Source of the DNA: Deltaproteobacteria bacterium
Lineage (GTDB): Bacteria > Myxococcota > Myxococcia > Myxococcales > SZAS-1
NCBI GenBank assembly: GCA_018266075.1
Contig: JAFEBB010000002.1
Coordinates: 1-64,000 of the forward strand
Length of the DNA stretch: 64,000 bases
Reading direction: 5' to 3'
Part shown: positions 23,892 to 35,957 of the stretch, in pieces
Position numbering within the stretch: the stretch's first letter is position 1
Layout: each line of letters begins with the position of its first letter
Notes under the pieces: model-generated
Databases searched by the model: none
The model's input: only the letters and a program-made list of their open reading frames with translations
What the model was told of the DNA's origin: nothing
Position numbers and translations under genes: made by a program

Positions 23892-24826
23892 CCTGCTGAC
23901 GGCACCATGATGGTCGCTGCGTGTCCCTGGGCGCGCAGCGAGCCGATGTACTGGTCGGGCGCGTCCGCGGCGACGGCCTTGCGCGCCTCGAGCAGCATCA
24001 AGCAGCGAAGCACGAGATCCACCGAGCCGTACACGTGCTCGGCGATCAGCGCGAGATGCACCAGCTGCTCGTTGCTGAGCGCCTCGGGATGGATGAAGTC
24101 GCGCACGTAGACCACGTCGGCCTCGAGGAGCTGCTGCACCGGCTTCTTGGGGCCTTCGTCGTGCAGATACAAACCGATCGGCCAGTGCTTCACCGCCGCG
24201 AAGCAGTGCGGCAGAAAGCCCATGCCGCGCAGCTCCTGGTCGACCTGCGCGAAGGTGGCCTGGTTCTCGTAGAGCGTGAGGAACGAGACCTCGGTCTGGA
24301 TGGCGACGGCGCTGGCGAGCTTCTTCGTCGCGCCGCGGAACACGGAGACCTCGGCGCCCTGCACGTCGATCTTGAGCAGATCGAGCGCGCTCACTTCTTC
24401 GACGTCGTCGAGCCGCTTGGTCGGAATCTGAAGCTCCTTCTCGACGTGGCCGAGGTAGTCGAGGAACGGAAATGCGGCGAGCGTCTTCTTGTCGGGCGTG
24501 AGCAGGCTGGTCATCCCCGACGCGCGGCAGATGTGCAGCGTGTGCGTGCCACCATCGCCGATGGCGTAGGGCAGGTAGCGCTCGTGCGGACCCTTCGCGG
24601 CCTGCAGCTTGGCGAGCGCCTCCGCTTGCGGCTCGAAGCCCACGACCTCGCAGAGACCCTGGCCGAGCATCGGCTTGTAGGGCGGATCGCCGTCGATGGG
24701 GTTGGCGCCGATGTCCACCACGCGCGTGAGCCGCGCGGGCTTGAGCAACGCGTGGAGGATGCTTCCGGCGACGGGCTTGGGCGCCGCGGGCTTGAACGCA
24801 CCCTTGAGCTTGTCGAAGAGGGCCAT
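23888..24826 (-). CDS. FkbM-family SAM-dependent methyltransferase
   Basis: A 312-residue protein, started at ATG 24826 (MALFDKLKGAFKPAAPKPVA); upstream starts would translate the seven-base repeat array. The methyltransferase core shows TRVVDIGANPIDGDPP (SAM loop), CEVVGFEPQAEALAKLQ (acidic end of strand 2) and the FkbM block ALDLLKIDVQGAEVSVFRGA, followed by AIQTEVSFLTLYENQATFAQ. FkbM proteins O-methylate sugars or secondary-metabolite hydroxyls. Lying back-to-back with a UDP-sugar dehydrogenase and a heparinase-type protein, sugar or polysaccharide methylation is most likely. Confidence 0.88.
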   Translation of the reverse strand: MALFDKLKGAFKPAAPKPVAGSILHALLKPARLTRVVDIGANPIDGDPPYKPMLGQGLCEVVGFEPQAEALAKLQAAKGPHERYLPYAIGDGGTHTLHICRASGMTSLLTPDKKTLAAFPFLDYLGHVEKELQIPTKRLDDVEEVSALDLLKIDVQGAEVSVFRGATKKLASAVAIQTEVSFLTLYENQATFAQVDQELRGMGFLPHCFAAVKHWPIGLYLHDEGPKKPVQQLLEADVVYVRDFIHPEALSNEQLVHLALIAEHVYGSVDLVLRCLMLLEARKAVAADAPDQYIGSLRAQGHAATIMVPSAG

Positions 24827-24849
24827 GGAGGCGGATGGTAGCGGAACTG

Positions 24850-24891
24850 CTGGGGGCTGGGGGCTGGGGGCTGGGGACTCGGGGCTGGTCT
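24850..24891. repeat. Intergenic seven-base repeat cluster c (six CTGGGGG-type units)
   Basis: Three exact CTGGGGG units followed by CTGGGGA, CTCGGGG and CTGGTCT, all in phase. Read on the other strand the unit is CCCCCAG. It lies between the divergent FkbM and GNAT genes. The four-plus G-runs could form a G-quadruplex on the plus strand. The period matches the other clusters of the window. Confidence 0.75.
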
Positions 24892-24950
24892 GTTCGATCT
24901 TCCCGAACTGGCACATTTGGTCAGACCAGTTGCAAGGCATGCTCTCGCTC

Positions 24951-25580
24951 ATGAACGCCTTCCCCATCACCCTCTCTGGCCAGCGCGTCCGCCTCGAGCC
25001 GCTCGCGATCTCGCACGTGGACGCGCTCTGGCGCGCTGCGAGCGAGTCGGCCGAGAACTACAAGCTCACCAGCGTGCCCGCGAGCGAGCCGGCCATGCGC
25101 GCCTACGTCGAGACCGCGCTCGCCGACACCGCCAAGGGTCTGTTCGTGCCCTTCGTGACCGTGGATCTGGTGCGCGATCGGGTCGTCGGCGCCACGCGCT
25201 TCGCCACGCTCGAGCGATGGAGTTGGCCGAAGCCGCCCGCCGATCCGCGACCGCTCTTCGACGGCGTGGAGATCGGCTGGACCTGGCTCGCCGCGAGCGC
25301 CCAGCGCACCCACGTGAACAGCGAGGCCAAGCTGCTCATGCTCGCCCACGCATTCGAGACCTGGCGCGTGCGCCGCGTGATGCTCAAGACCGACGCGCGC
25401 AACTTTCGCTCGCGCAACGCCATGCTCCGCATCGGCGCGAAGTTCGACGGCGTCATTCGCGCGGCCATGCCCGCGTTCGACGGCGGCATCCGCGACAGCG
25501 CCTACTTCAGCATCCTCGAGAGTGAGTGGCCCGAGGTGAAGGCGCATCTGTCGAAGCTCGTCAGCCGTGGCACTTCTTGA
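24951..25580 (+). CDS. GNAT-family N-acetyltransferase (RimJ/RimL type)
   Basis: A 209-residue acetyltransferase; ATG 24951 is used, with ATG 24939 as an alternative. It begins in the usual RimJ/RimL manner, FPITLSGQRVRLEPLAISHV. It has GVEIGWTWLAASAQRTHVNS in the core (strand 4 and the acetyl-CoA-binding helix), EAKLLMLAHAFETWRVRRVM, and KTDARNFRSRNAMLRIGAKF with the Asn-x-x-S pattern of the C-terminal half. It acetylates an amino group from acetyl-CoA; whether the target is a protein N-terminus or a small molecule is not clear. It overlaps the convergent YchJ-like gene by 20 bases. Confidence 0.88.
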   Translation: MNAFPITLSGQRVRLEPLAISHVDALWRAASESAENYKLTSVPASEPAMRAYVETALADTAKGLFVPFVTVDLVRDRVVGATRFATLERWSWPKPPADPRPLFDGVEIGWTWLAASAQRTHVNSEAKLLMLAHAFETWRVRRVMLKTDARNFRSRNAMLRIGAKFDGVIRAAMPAFDGGIRDSAYFSILESEWPEVKAHLSKLVSRGTS

Positions 25581-26007
25581 ACTTCTCGCCGCTGCCACAC
25601 GGACACGGATCGTTCCGGCCGATGACGACCGGTGACACCCGCCCGTCGCCGCCGACGTAGTTCCATCTTCCTTCGCGTCGTTCGAAGCGAGACCGCTCGC
25701 GCAGCTCCTGCAGCTTGCCCCCCTCGACGAAGCGCGCGCGGAAGGTCACGAAGCCCTCGCTGTCGGTTTCGCCGCCGGCCTCTTTCGACTCGACCACGAG
25801 CCCAAGGAACTTCGCCCGCGAGCACCACGCGGCGATGCCAGCTCGATCGCTGTCGACGCCCGTGCTCGCGAGAAAGTCGACCACGCCCGTGGCGTACGCG
25901 GCGTAGCGCGCGCGCATGAGCGCCTCGGCCGTCGGTGGCGCGGCGCCGCGGTGGTAGCGGCCGCAGCACGACTCGAGCGCGCTTGCGCTTCCGCACGGAC
26001 AGTTCAT
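25561..26007 (-). CDS. YchJ-like (UPF0225) protein with two SEC-C zinc motifs
   Basis: A 148-residue cytoplasmic protein. A SEC-C type motif stands at each end: NCPCGSASALESCCGRYHRG at the N-terminus and GRNDPCPCGSGEKFKKCHG at the C-terminus. The middle is the NTF2-like domain of the YchJ family (EALMRARYAAYATGVVDFLA, VTFRARFVEGGKLQELRERS). SEC-C motifs bind zinc and are shared with SecA and some chaperone-linked proteins. The function of the family is not firmly established. Confidence 0.92.
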   Translation of the reverse strand: MNCPCGSASALESCCGRYHRGAAPPTAEALMRARYAAYATGVVDFLASTGVDSDRAGIAAWCSRAKFLGLVVESKEAGGETDSEGFVTFRARFVEGGKLQELRERSRFERREGRWNYVGGDGRVSPVVIGRNDPCPCGSGEKFKKCHG

Positions 26008-26117
26008 GCGTCGAAGCTTAGGCGCGTTTCCGCGGCTGGATTAGTGTCTCGCGGCCCGCGGGATGAAACCCGCGCGCCTGGCCGTTGTCTGGCCTCTCGC
26101 CCTGCCTGGAGCCTCGA

Positions 26118-27839
26118 ATGATGCTGCACGCGCTGCTCGCTGCCTCGCTCGTCGCGCAGGCGAGCCCCACGCCACGCGAGGGGTCGGTGACGCTCGCCGA
26201 CCGCACCCAGACCACCCTCGATGCAATGGACGCCGAGCTGACGCGCTCCATGAAGGAGCTCAGGCTCGAGGGCCATGAAGCGCCGTATTTCATCAGCTAC
26301 GCGGTGTACGACCACGACACGCGCATCGTCGACGCGCACTACGGCGCGCTCTTCAACGACGACTCGCACCAGGAGCGCCGGCTCTACGTCGACGTTCGCG
26401 TGGGCAGCTACGACTTCGACAGCTCCGGCACGGATCCGATGATGGACTTCGATCTCTCCGCGCCGGATCCCGGCTACGAGGTTCGTCGCGAGGGCCCGCT
26501 CGACGGCGATCCTGCGGCGCTCCGCAACGCGCTCTGGCTGCTCACCGACGACAAGTACAAGAAGGCGCTCTCCACCTATCTCAAGAAGCGCGCAAAGCAG
26601 GTCTACAGCGTGGAGGACAAGAGCGAGGCGGCGGCGTCGTTTTCGAAGGAGCCGCCGTCGAAGCACATCGACCCGCCGCAGGCCTTCACCTTCGATCACA
26701 CGCGCTGGGCCGAGCTCGCGCGCAAGCTCTCCGCAGCGTTCAAGGCGCATCCCGAGATCTTCGACTCCGACGTGAAGATCGATGCCGATCGCCAGGTGCG
26801 CTACTTCGTCTCCAGCGAGGGCACGCGCGTCTCCACGGTGAGCACGGTCTTCGGCATCCACCTCGACGCCGTCGCGCGCGCCACGGATGGCCAGCTCCTC
26901 GAGGATGGCCGCGATGTGTACGCGCCTGTCGAGGACGGCCTGCCCGACGAGGCCAAGCTGCAGAAGATGGTCGACGAGGTGATCACCGAGCTGGTGGCGC
27001 TGCGCAGCGCGCCGGTCGTCGATCCGTACACCGGGCCCGCGCTCCTCGCGCCCGAGGCCACCGGCGTGCTCTTCCACGAGGCCGTCGGCCATCGCCTCGA
27101 GGGCGACCGCCAGGACGACGACACCGAGGGCCGCACCTTCAAGGGCCAGGTGGGCCACGCCATCCTGCCTGCGTTCATCAGCGTCGCCGACGACCCCACG
27201 CTCGCGCGCTCGGGGCCGCAACCGCTCAATGGCTTCTACGGCTACGACGAGCAGGGCATCCCCTCGACCCGCGTGCAGCTCGTGGATCACGGCGTGCTCA
27301 AGGGCTTCCTGCTCTCGCGGCACATGGTGAAGGGCTTCTCGCACTCCAACGGCCACGGCCGGGCGTCGGTCGGTCGCCAGCCCGCGGCGCGCATGGCGAA
27401 CCTGGTGGTCACCAGCGAAGGGCAGGGCGCGCTGAGCTGGGCGGAGCTGAAGAAGAAGCTCATCGAGACCGCGAAGAAGCAGGGCAAGCCCTACGGCCTC
27501 ATCATCCAGGACATGACCGGAGGCAACACCAACACCTCGGGCTCGGGCTACCAGGCCTTCAAGGCCCAACCGCGCCTCGTGTACCGGGTGGACGTGAACA
27601 CCGGCAAGGAGCAGCTCGTGCGCGGCGTGGAGATGGTGGGCACGCCGCTCACCGTCATCAACAAGATCTCCGCGCTGGGCAACGCGCCGGGCGTCTTCAA
27701 CGGCTACTGCGGCGCCGAGAGCGGGTTCGTGCCCGTGTCGACCGTCGCGCCGGCGGCGCTCATCTCCGAGGTCGAGCTCCAGCGCACGACGAAGACCAAC
27801 GCCCGGCCGCCGCTGCTCGGCAGCCCCTGGGCGAAATAG
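26118..27839 (+). CDS. tldD: TldD/PmbA-family metalloprotease (TldD-like)
   Basis: A 573-residue protein with a short signal-like N-terminus (MMLHALLAASLVAQASP), so it may be exported, unlike E. coli TldD. The zinc motif HEAVGH (HExxxH, residues 320-325) sits in ATGVLFHEAVGHRLEGDRQD. Family blocks follow: PQPLNGFYGYDEQGIPSTRV, SRHMVKGFSHSNGHGRASVG, GLIIQDMTGGNTNTSG, and the C-terminal Cys-containing NGYCGAESGFVPVS. TldD pairs with TldE to degrade unfolded peptides and mature microcin-type peptides; no partner gene is adjacent. The length is above the usual 480, mainly from a 70-residue insertion around residues 120-190. Confidence 0.88.
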   Translation: MMLHALLAASLVAQASPTPREGSVTLADRTQTTLDAMDAELTRSMKELRLEGHEAPYFISYAVYDHDTRIVDAHYGALFNDDSHQERRLYVDVRVGSYDFDSSGTDPMMDFDLSAPDPGYEVRREGPLDGDPAALRNALWLLTDDKYKKALSTYLKKRAKQVYSVEDKSEAAASFSKEPPSKHIDPPQAFTFDHTRWAELARKLSAAFKAHPEIFDSDVKIDADRQVRYFVSSEGTRVSTVSTVFGIHLDAVARATDGQLLEDGRDVYAPVEDGLPDEAKLQKMVDEVITELVALRSAPVVDPYTGPALLAPEATGVLFHEAVGHRLEGDRQDDDTEGRTFKGQVGHAILPAFISVADDPTLARSGPQPLNGFYGYDEQGIPSTRVQLVDHGVLKGFLLSRHMVKGFSHSNGHGRASVGRQPAARMANLVVTSEGQGALSWAELKKKLIETAKKQGKPYGLIIQDMTGGNTNTSGSGYQAFKAQPRLVYRVDVNTGKEQLVRGVEMVGTPLTVINKISALGNAPGVFNGYCGAESGFVPVSTVAPAALISEVELQRTTKTNARPPLLGSPWAK

Positions 27840-27895
27840 ATATATCGATAACCGGCGCCTTTTCTTTCCCGAACGCCGGGCGTATTCGATCGCGC

Positions 27896-29458
27896 ATGCC
27901 CAACCAGCCCAAGCTCACGCCCATCGAGGTGCCGGCGGTGAACGCGCTGGCCCGCGCGGAGCGCGTGATCCGCTGGAACAAGTCGGTGGGCGAGCCGGTC
28001 ATCGCCAACGAGACGCTGGTGGTGGTGGAGGTGGACGGGCGCGAGGTGGAGATCCCCGCGCCGGCCTCGGGCGTGCTGGTGCGCATCGACAAGCCCTTCG
28101 GCGAGCGCGTGGACGCGGGCGAGGTGATCGGCCAGGTGGAGGTGAGCAGCCACGCCACGCGGCTCATTCCGGCTGCGAACGCCGCGGTGGCGATCGCGGA
28201 TCCGCCCACCATCCCGCCGACCATCGTCCACGCGCCCGGCGCGCGCGCACCCTCGGGCGCGACGCCGGCTGCGCATCGACCGCACTCGGCCGACGCGCCG
28301 CAGGGCCGGGCCATGAGCCGCAAGCTCGCTGGCTTCGGGACGACGATCTTCACGGAGATGACGGCCCTCGCGAACCAGCACCAGGCCATCAACCTGGCGC
28401 AGGGCTTCCCCGACTTCGACGGGCCGGACTTCGTGAAGAACGCGGCCATCGAAGCGGTGAAGGCGGGCCACGGCCAGTACGCGCCGATGTCGGGATTGCG
28501 CGCGCTGCACGAGGCGCTCGCGGCCAAGTACGAGCGGTTCTACGGGCTGCGCTACACGCCGGGCGAAGAGATCACCATCACCGCCGGCGCCACCGAGGCC
28601 ATCTTCGTCGCGCTCCAGGGCCTCTGCGACGTGGGCGACGAGGTCGTCCTCTTCGAGCCGTACTACGACTCGTACCGCGCCAGCGTGTGCATGGCCGGCG
28701 CGACGCCACGGGTGGTCACGCTGCGCACGCCGGATTGGCACTTCGATCCCGACGAGCTCCGCCGCGCCTTCGGGCCGCGCACGCGCGCCATCGTCCTCAA
28801 CTCGCCCCACAACCCCACGGGAAAGGTGTTCGCGCGGGAGGAGCTCGAGCTCATCAGCGCGCTCTGCGTGGAGCACGACGTGGTGTGTATCTCCGACGAG
28901 GTCTACGAGCACCTCGTGTACGACGGAAAGCACCTCCCGGTCGCGACCATCCCCGGGATGCGCGAGCGCACCATCACCATCTCCAGCATCGGCAAGAGCT
29001 ACTCGCTCACCGGCTGGAAGATCGGCTGGGCCTGCGCGCCGCGGATCCTGACGCAGGCCATTCGCGCCGCGCACCAGTTCGTGACCTTCGCCGTGGCCAC
29101 GCCGCTGCAGCACGGCGCGGTGGCGGCCATCGAGGCGCCCGACGCGTACTACACGCAGCTCCTGAGCGAGTACCGCGCGCGCCGCGACCAGCTCGCCGCT
29201 GGCTTGAGCAAGGCGGGCCTGGGCGTGCGCATGCCGCAGGGCAGCTACTTCATCTGCGCGGACATCCGCGTGCTCGGGCACTTCGACGACGTGCGCTTCT
29301 GCAAGGACCTCATCGAGAAGGTCGGCGTGGCCGCGATCCCGCCGAGCGTGTTCTACGAGCGCAGCAACGAGGGCAAGACCTACGCGCGCTTCGCCTTCTG
29401 CAAGAAGGAAGCGACGCTGCGCGCGGCGGTGGAGCGCCTCGGGAAGCTGGGCTCATAA
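27896..29458 (+). CDS. Fusion: lipoyl-like domain lacking the lysine + class I/II PLP aminotransferase
   Basis: A 520-residue protein. Residues 1-84 have the fold signature of a biotinyl/lipoyl domain (RVIRWNKSVGEPVIANETLV, VEIPAPASGVLVRIDKPFGE, VDAGEVIGQVEV). At the position of the modified lysine of the E2 motif E-T-D-K-V-T-V, the sequence reads E-V-D-G48-R-E-V, so it cannot be lipoylated there. A 55-residue Pro/Ala linker leads to a full fold-type I aminotransferase from M140: INLAQGFPDFDGPDFV, ITAGATEAIFVALQGL, LNSPHNPTGKVFAREE, the PLP lysine K367 in SSIGKSYSLTGWKIGWA, and KTYARFAFCKKE at the end. The catalytic part is closest to YbdL/kynurenine-methionine aminotransferases. An internal ATG at 28313 could also start the enzyme alone. 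Confidence 0.9.
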   Translation: MPNQPKLTPIEVPAVNALARAERVIRWNKSVGEPVIANETLVVVEVDGREVEIPAPASGVLVRIDKPFGERVDAGEVIGQVEVSSHATRLIPAANAAVAIADPPTIPPTIVHAPGARAPSGATPAAHRPHSADAPQGRAMSRKLAGFGTTIFTEMTALANQHQAINLAQGFPDFDGPDFVKNAAIEAVKAGHGQYAPMSGLRALHEALAAKYERFYGLRYTPGEEITITAGATEAIFVALQGLCDVGDEVVLFEPYYDSYRASVCMAGATPRVVTLRTPDWHFDPDELRRAFGPRTRAIVLNSPHNPTGKVFAREELELISALCVEHDVVCISDEVYEHLVYDGKHLPVATIPGMRERTITISSIGKSYSLTGWKIGWACAPRILTQAIRAAHQFVTFAVATPLQHGAVAAIEAPDAYYTQLLSEYRARRDQLAAGLSKAGLGVRMPQGSYFICADIRVLGHFDDVRFCKDLIEKVGVAAIPPSVFYERSNEGKTYARFAFCKKEATLRAAVERLGKLGS

Positions 29459-29471
29459 CCAAACGGTTATG
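29454..29471. terminator. Short hairpin across the convergent stops of the aminotransferase and rlmL genes
   Basis: CATAACC, a four-base loop AAAC, and GGTTATG form a perfect 7-bp hairpin that includes both stop codons. There is no clear T-run on either side, so it may be a weak bidirectional terminator or only a stabilising 3' structure. Confidence 0.35.
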
Positions 29472-31629
29472 TCGACTTCTTCTGGATGCGCCAGCAGCGG
29501 TGGATGCGCGGATTCCGCGCGAAGTCGGGCGGCAGGGTGAGCGCGCTGATGTCCTCGATGGCGAGGCCGGGAAGCGCGGCCTCGTCGAGCTTGAAGCGGC
29601 GATAGTTGTTGCTGAAGAGCAGCGTGCCGCCCGGCGCGAGCCGCGCGGCCGTGAGCTGCAAGAGCTTCACGTGATCGCGCTGGATGTCGAAGTCCTCGTC
29701 CATGCGCTTGGAGCGCGAGTGCGTCGGCGGATCCAGAAAGATCAGGTCATAGGTGTCACGAGATTTCTCGAGCCACTTCATCACGTCGTCGCGAACCAGC
29801 TCGTGCTTCTTGCTGAGCCCGTTGAGCTCGAAGTTGCGCTTGGCCCAGTCGAGGTACGTGTTCGACATGTCGACCGTGGTCGACATCGACGCGCCGCCCG
29901 CCGCTGCGTAGACCGTCACCGAGCCCGTGTACGCGAAGAGGTTCAGGAAGCGCTTGCCCATCGCGAGGCGCTCCACCATCGCGCGCGTGGGCCGGTGATC
30001 GAGGAACAGGCCGGTGTCGAGGTAGTCGGTGAAGTTCACCCAGAACTTGTGCCCGCCCTCGTGCACCGTGTGGAACTTGCCGGTGTGATCGAGCTTCTCG
30101 TACTGGGTGTTTCCCTTCTGCCGCGAGCGCGTCTTCACGAACACGTTCTCGCGCGGCACCTCGAGCACGTCCGGGATCACCGAGATGGCGTCGCGCAGGC
30201 GCTCCTCGGCCTTCGCGGGCTCGACGGTCTCCGGCGGCGCGTACTCCTGCACGTGCACGAACTGCTCGTAGAGGTCCACCGCGACCGCGTACTCGGGCAG
30301 ATCCTTGTCGTAGATGCGGAAGCAGCTCACGTTCTCTCGGCGCGCCCACTTGCGGAGGTGCTTCACATTTTTGTTAATGCGATTCGCGAACGGCGCCGCG
30401 CGGGCCTCGCGCTCTTTCACTTTTTGCGGCCGCTCCACGTCGCGCTGGGCGGCCGTCTTCGCGCGCTCGTCCGCCGTCCGGAGCGGGTAACGGAGCAGCC
30501 GACACTCGATCGGCCCGTTGAAGAGCGGGAACTTCCGCGCCGGCTCGAGCCGCAGCTCCTTCGAGAGCTCCACGTTCCCCGTGAAGACCCACGCCTCCCA
30601 GCCGCCGAAGCGCTCGCGGAGGACCTCGCCGAGGCGCCGGTAGAGCGGCTCGAGCTCGAGCTTCTCGCCCAGGCGCTCGCCGTACGGCGGATTGGTCACG
30701 AGCAGCCCGCGGGGGATCTCATCGCGCGCGGCGGGCGGCTGGGCGACGTCGAGCTCGCGCTTCTCGAAGTGCACCGCTCCGCGTGGCAGCCCCGTCTTTT
30801 CCAGATTGGAAAGCGCGGCGCGAATCGCGCGCGAATCGTGGTCGGTCCCGAGGATCGTGGGCAGCTTCTCGCGGCGGACGTGCGCCTTGGCGTCCTCGAG
30901 GACCTTCGTCCACACGTCGGGCTGGTGGCCGCGCCAGCCGAGAAAGCCCCAGTAGGTGCGCTGAAGGCCCGGCGGCAGGTGCGCGGCCATCATCGCCGCT
31001 TCGATGCAGAGCGTGCCCGAGCCGCACATCGGGTCGTAGAAGCTCGCGCCCGCTTCGGCGACCTTGGGCCAGCCCGCGAGCAGCAGGATTCCCGCGGCGA
31101 GGTTCTCTTTGAGCGGCGCGTTCGCGGCGTCCTCGCGGTAGCCGCGGCGGTGCAGGCTCTCGCCGGAGAGGTCGATGCTCACCGTGGCCACGTCGTTGGC
31201 GAGGTGGACGTTCACCTGCACGTCGGGCCGGTCGGGCTGCACGTTGGGCCGGCTGCCATAGCGGTCGCGCAGCTGGTCGACGATCGCGTCTTTGACCTTC
31301 AGCGCGCCGAAGTGCGTGTGCGTGATGGCCGAGCGCGTGCTTGTGAATTCGACCGCGAGCGTCTGCGCGGCGCGGAGGTGGTCGCTCCAGGGAATCCGCT
31401 TGGTGCCCTCGTAGAGCGCCTGCGCGTCCTTGGCTTCGAACGTGGCCAGCGGCAGCAACACCCGGTTCGCCACGCGCGCGTGCAGGCAGGCGCGATAGCC
31501 GGCCTCCAGCTCGCCGTGGAAGCGCACGCCGCCCCGCTCGGCGCGGACCTCGCCCAGGCCCAGGGTAGAGAGCTCGTCGGCCAGGGGCTGCTCCAGGCCC
31601 TTGGGCGCGGTGGCGAAGAAGGCGTGCAC
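29467..31629 (-). CDS. rlmL: Bifunctional 23S rRNA methyltransferase RlmKL
   Basis: A 720-residue fusion enzyme that methylates 23S rRNA at G2445 (RlmL, m2G) and G2069 (RlmK, m7G) in E. coli numbering. The N-terminal THUMP region is about 1-160 (ATAPKGLEQPLADELSTLGL). The RlmL methyltransferase is about 165-380 with DPMCGSGTLCIEAAMMAAHL and the catalytic VTNPPYGERLGEK. The RlmK half is about 440-720, with NLFAYTGSVTVYAAAGGASM, SNTYLDWAKRNFELNGLSKK and LIFLDPPTHSRSKRMDED. The length matches the E. coli enzyme (702). It is cytoplasmic and convergent with the aminotransferase fusion. Confidence 0.95.
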   Translation of the reverse strand: MHAFFATAPKGLEQPLADELSTLGLGEVRAERGGVRFHGELEAGYRACLHARVANRVLLPLATFEAKDAQALYEGTKRIPWSDHLRAAQTLAVEFTSTRSAITHTHFGALKVKDAIVDQLRDRYGSRPNVQPDRPDVQVNVHLANDVATVSIDLSGESLHRRGYREDAANAPLKENLAAGILLLAGWPKVAEAGASFYDPMCGSGTLCIEAAMMAAHLPPGLQRTYWGFLGWRGHQPDVWTKVLEDAKAHVRREKLPTILGTDHDSRAIRAALSNLEKTGLPRGAVHFEKRELDVAQPPAARDEIPRGLLVTNPPYGERLGEKLELEPLYRRLGEVLRERFGGWEAWVFTGNVELSKELRLEPARKFPLFNGPIECRLLRYPLRTADERAKTAAQRDVERPQKVKEREARAAPFANRINKNVKHLRKWARRENVSCFRIYDKDLPEYAVAVDLYEQFVHVQEYAPPETVEPAKAEERLRDAISVIPDVLEVPRENVFVKTRSRQKGNTQYEKLDHTGKFHTVHEGGHKFWVNFTDYLDTGLFLDHRPTRAMVERLAMGKRFLNLFAYTGSVTVYAAAGGASMSTTVDMSNTYLDWAKRNFELNGLSKKHELVRDDVMKWLEKSRDTYDLIFLDPPTHSRSKRMDEDFDIQRDHVKLLQLTAARLAPGGTLLFSNNYRRFKLDEAALPGLAIEDISALTLPPDFARNPRIHRCWRIQKKST

Positions 31630-31814
31630 GTCAGGGATGTAGCACGCGTCGGCCAGCCGACCCGACGACCAAAAAGGCGATCTCTTTCCGCCGCCCGGTT
31701 ATCTTTTATCGGCTGTCCCGCCGGCGGATGACGCAGCGCGCCGGAAAAGGCAGACTATGCGCCGACTTGGCGGTAGAAGTGCCTCTGCGCGGGCGGGAAG
31801 CAGGGAAGTGGAAA

Positions 31815-34704
<2,890 letters not shown>

Positions 34705-34715
<11 letters not shown>

Positions 34716-35937
34716 GATCGTCGTGCCGCCGCTGGGCGAGAGCATCAGCGAAGCGGTCATCGGCAAGTGGAACAAGAAGGTCGGCGATGCGGTGAAGAAC
34801 GAGGAGTCGCTCGTTGTCCTCGAGACCGACAAGGTCACCGTCGAAGTGCCTGCGCCCAGCGCCGGCGTCATCACCGACATCAAGGTCAAGCAGGGTGACA
34901 GCGTCAAAGTGGGCGCGGTCATCGCCGTGATCGACGCGGCCGGTGCGGCCAAGGCCGCTGCGGCGGCTCCGGCTCCGGCTCCCGTCGCGGCGGCTCCGGC
35001 TCCTGTGGCTGCGACCGCGGCGGCGAGCGATGAGCGCGTGACGCCCGTCGCGCGTCGGCTCATCGAGGAGAAGGGCCTCGACCCGAGCAAGATCGCTGGC
35101 ACCGGCGCCGGCGGAAAGATCACCAAGGAAGACGTTCTCGCCTACGGCCAGAACGGCACCGCCATGCGCCTGCCCACGCCCACGCCTCCCGCACCGACGC
35201 CGACCGTCTCCATTCCGAGCGGGCCGCGCAAGAACGCCGACCGCGAGGAGCGCGTGCGCATGACGCCGCTGCGCAAGCGCGTGGCCCAGCGCCTCGTGGA
35301 AGCGCAGTCCACCGCCGCCATCCTCACCACCTTCAACGAGGTGGACATGGGGCCGGTGATGGAGCTCCGCAAGAAGTACCAGGAGAAGTTCACGGCCAAG
35401 CACGGCATCAAGCTGGGCTTCATGAGCTTCTTCATCCGCGCGTCGATCGAAGCGCTCAAGGCCTTCCCGGTGCTCAACGCGGAGATCGAAGGCGACGACG
35501 TCATCTACAAGCGCTTCTACGACATCGGCGTGGCCGTCTCCGGCTCGCGCGGTCTGGTGGTGCCCGTCGTTCGCGACGCCGACAAGCTGTCGCTCGCCGA
35601 CCTCGAAAAGAAGGTGGGCGAGCTGGGCACCAAGGCCCGCAACGACAAGCTCAGCCTCGACGACCTCCAGGGCGGTACCTTCAGCATCACCAACGGCGGC
35701 ATCTTCGGCTCGATGCTCTCCACGCCCATCATCAACCCGCCGCAGACGGGCATTTTGGGGATGCACAACATCGTCGAGCGCGCGGTGGTGAAGAGCGGCC
35801 AGATCGTGGCCACGCCGGTGATGTACGTGGCCCTGAGCTACGACCACCGCCTGGTCGACGGCAAGGAGGCGGTGAGCTTCCTCGTCCGCATCAAGGAGTG
35901 CATCGAGGATCCCGAGCGCATCTTGCTCGAGGTCTGA
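34705..35937 (+). CDS. sucB: Dihydrolipoyllysine succinyltransferase, E2 of 2-oxoglutarate dehydrogenase
   Basis: A 410-residue acyltransferase. GTG 34705 is chosen because GGAGG (34695-34699) lies five bases upstream. It has one lipoyl domain (about 1-75) with the modified lysine K43 in [15 protein letters not shown], an Ala/Pro hinge ([14 protein letters not shown]), a peripheral-subunit-binding domain (about 110-150; [20 protein letters not shown]), and the catalytic domain (about 185-410) ending in the active-site motif [20 protein letters not shown]. It is co-translated with sucA. A strong terminator follows, so sucAB form the unit. Confidence 0.97.
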
Positions 35938-35957
35938 GCCGCGACGATCGGAAAACC

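Noticed and set aside
27852-27879. Inverted repeat CCGGCG / CGCCGG before the aminotransferase fusion as a terminator
   Set aside because: Six base pairs with a 16-base loop and no T-run after it is too weak to call a terminator.
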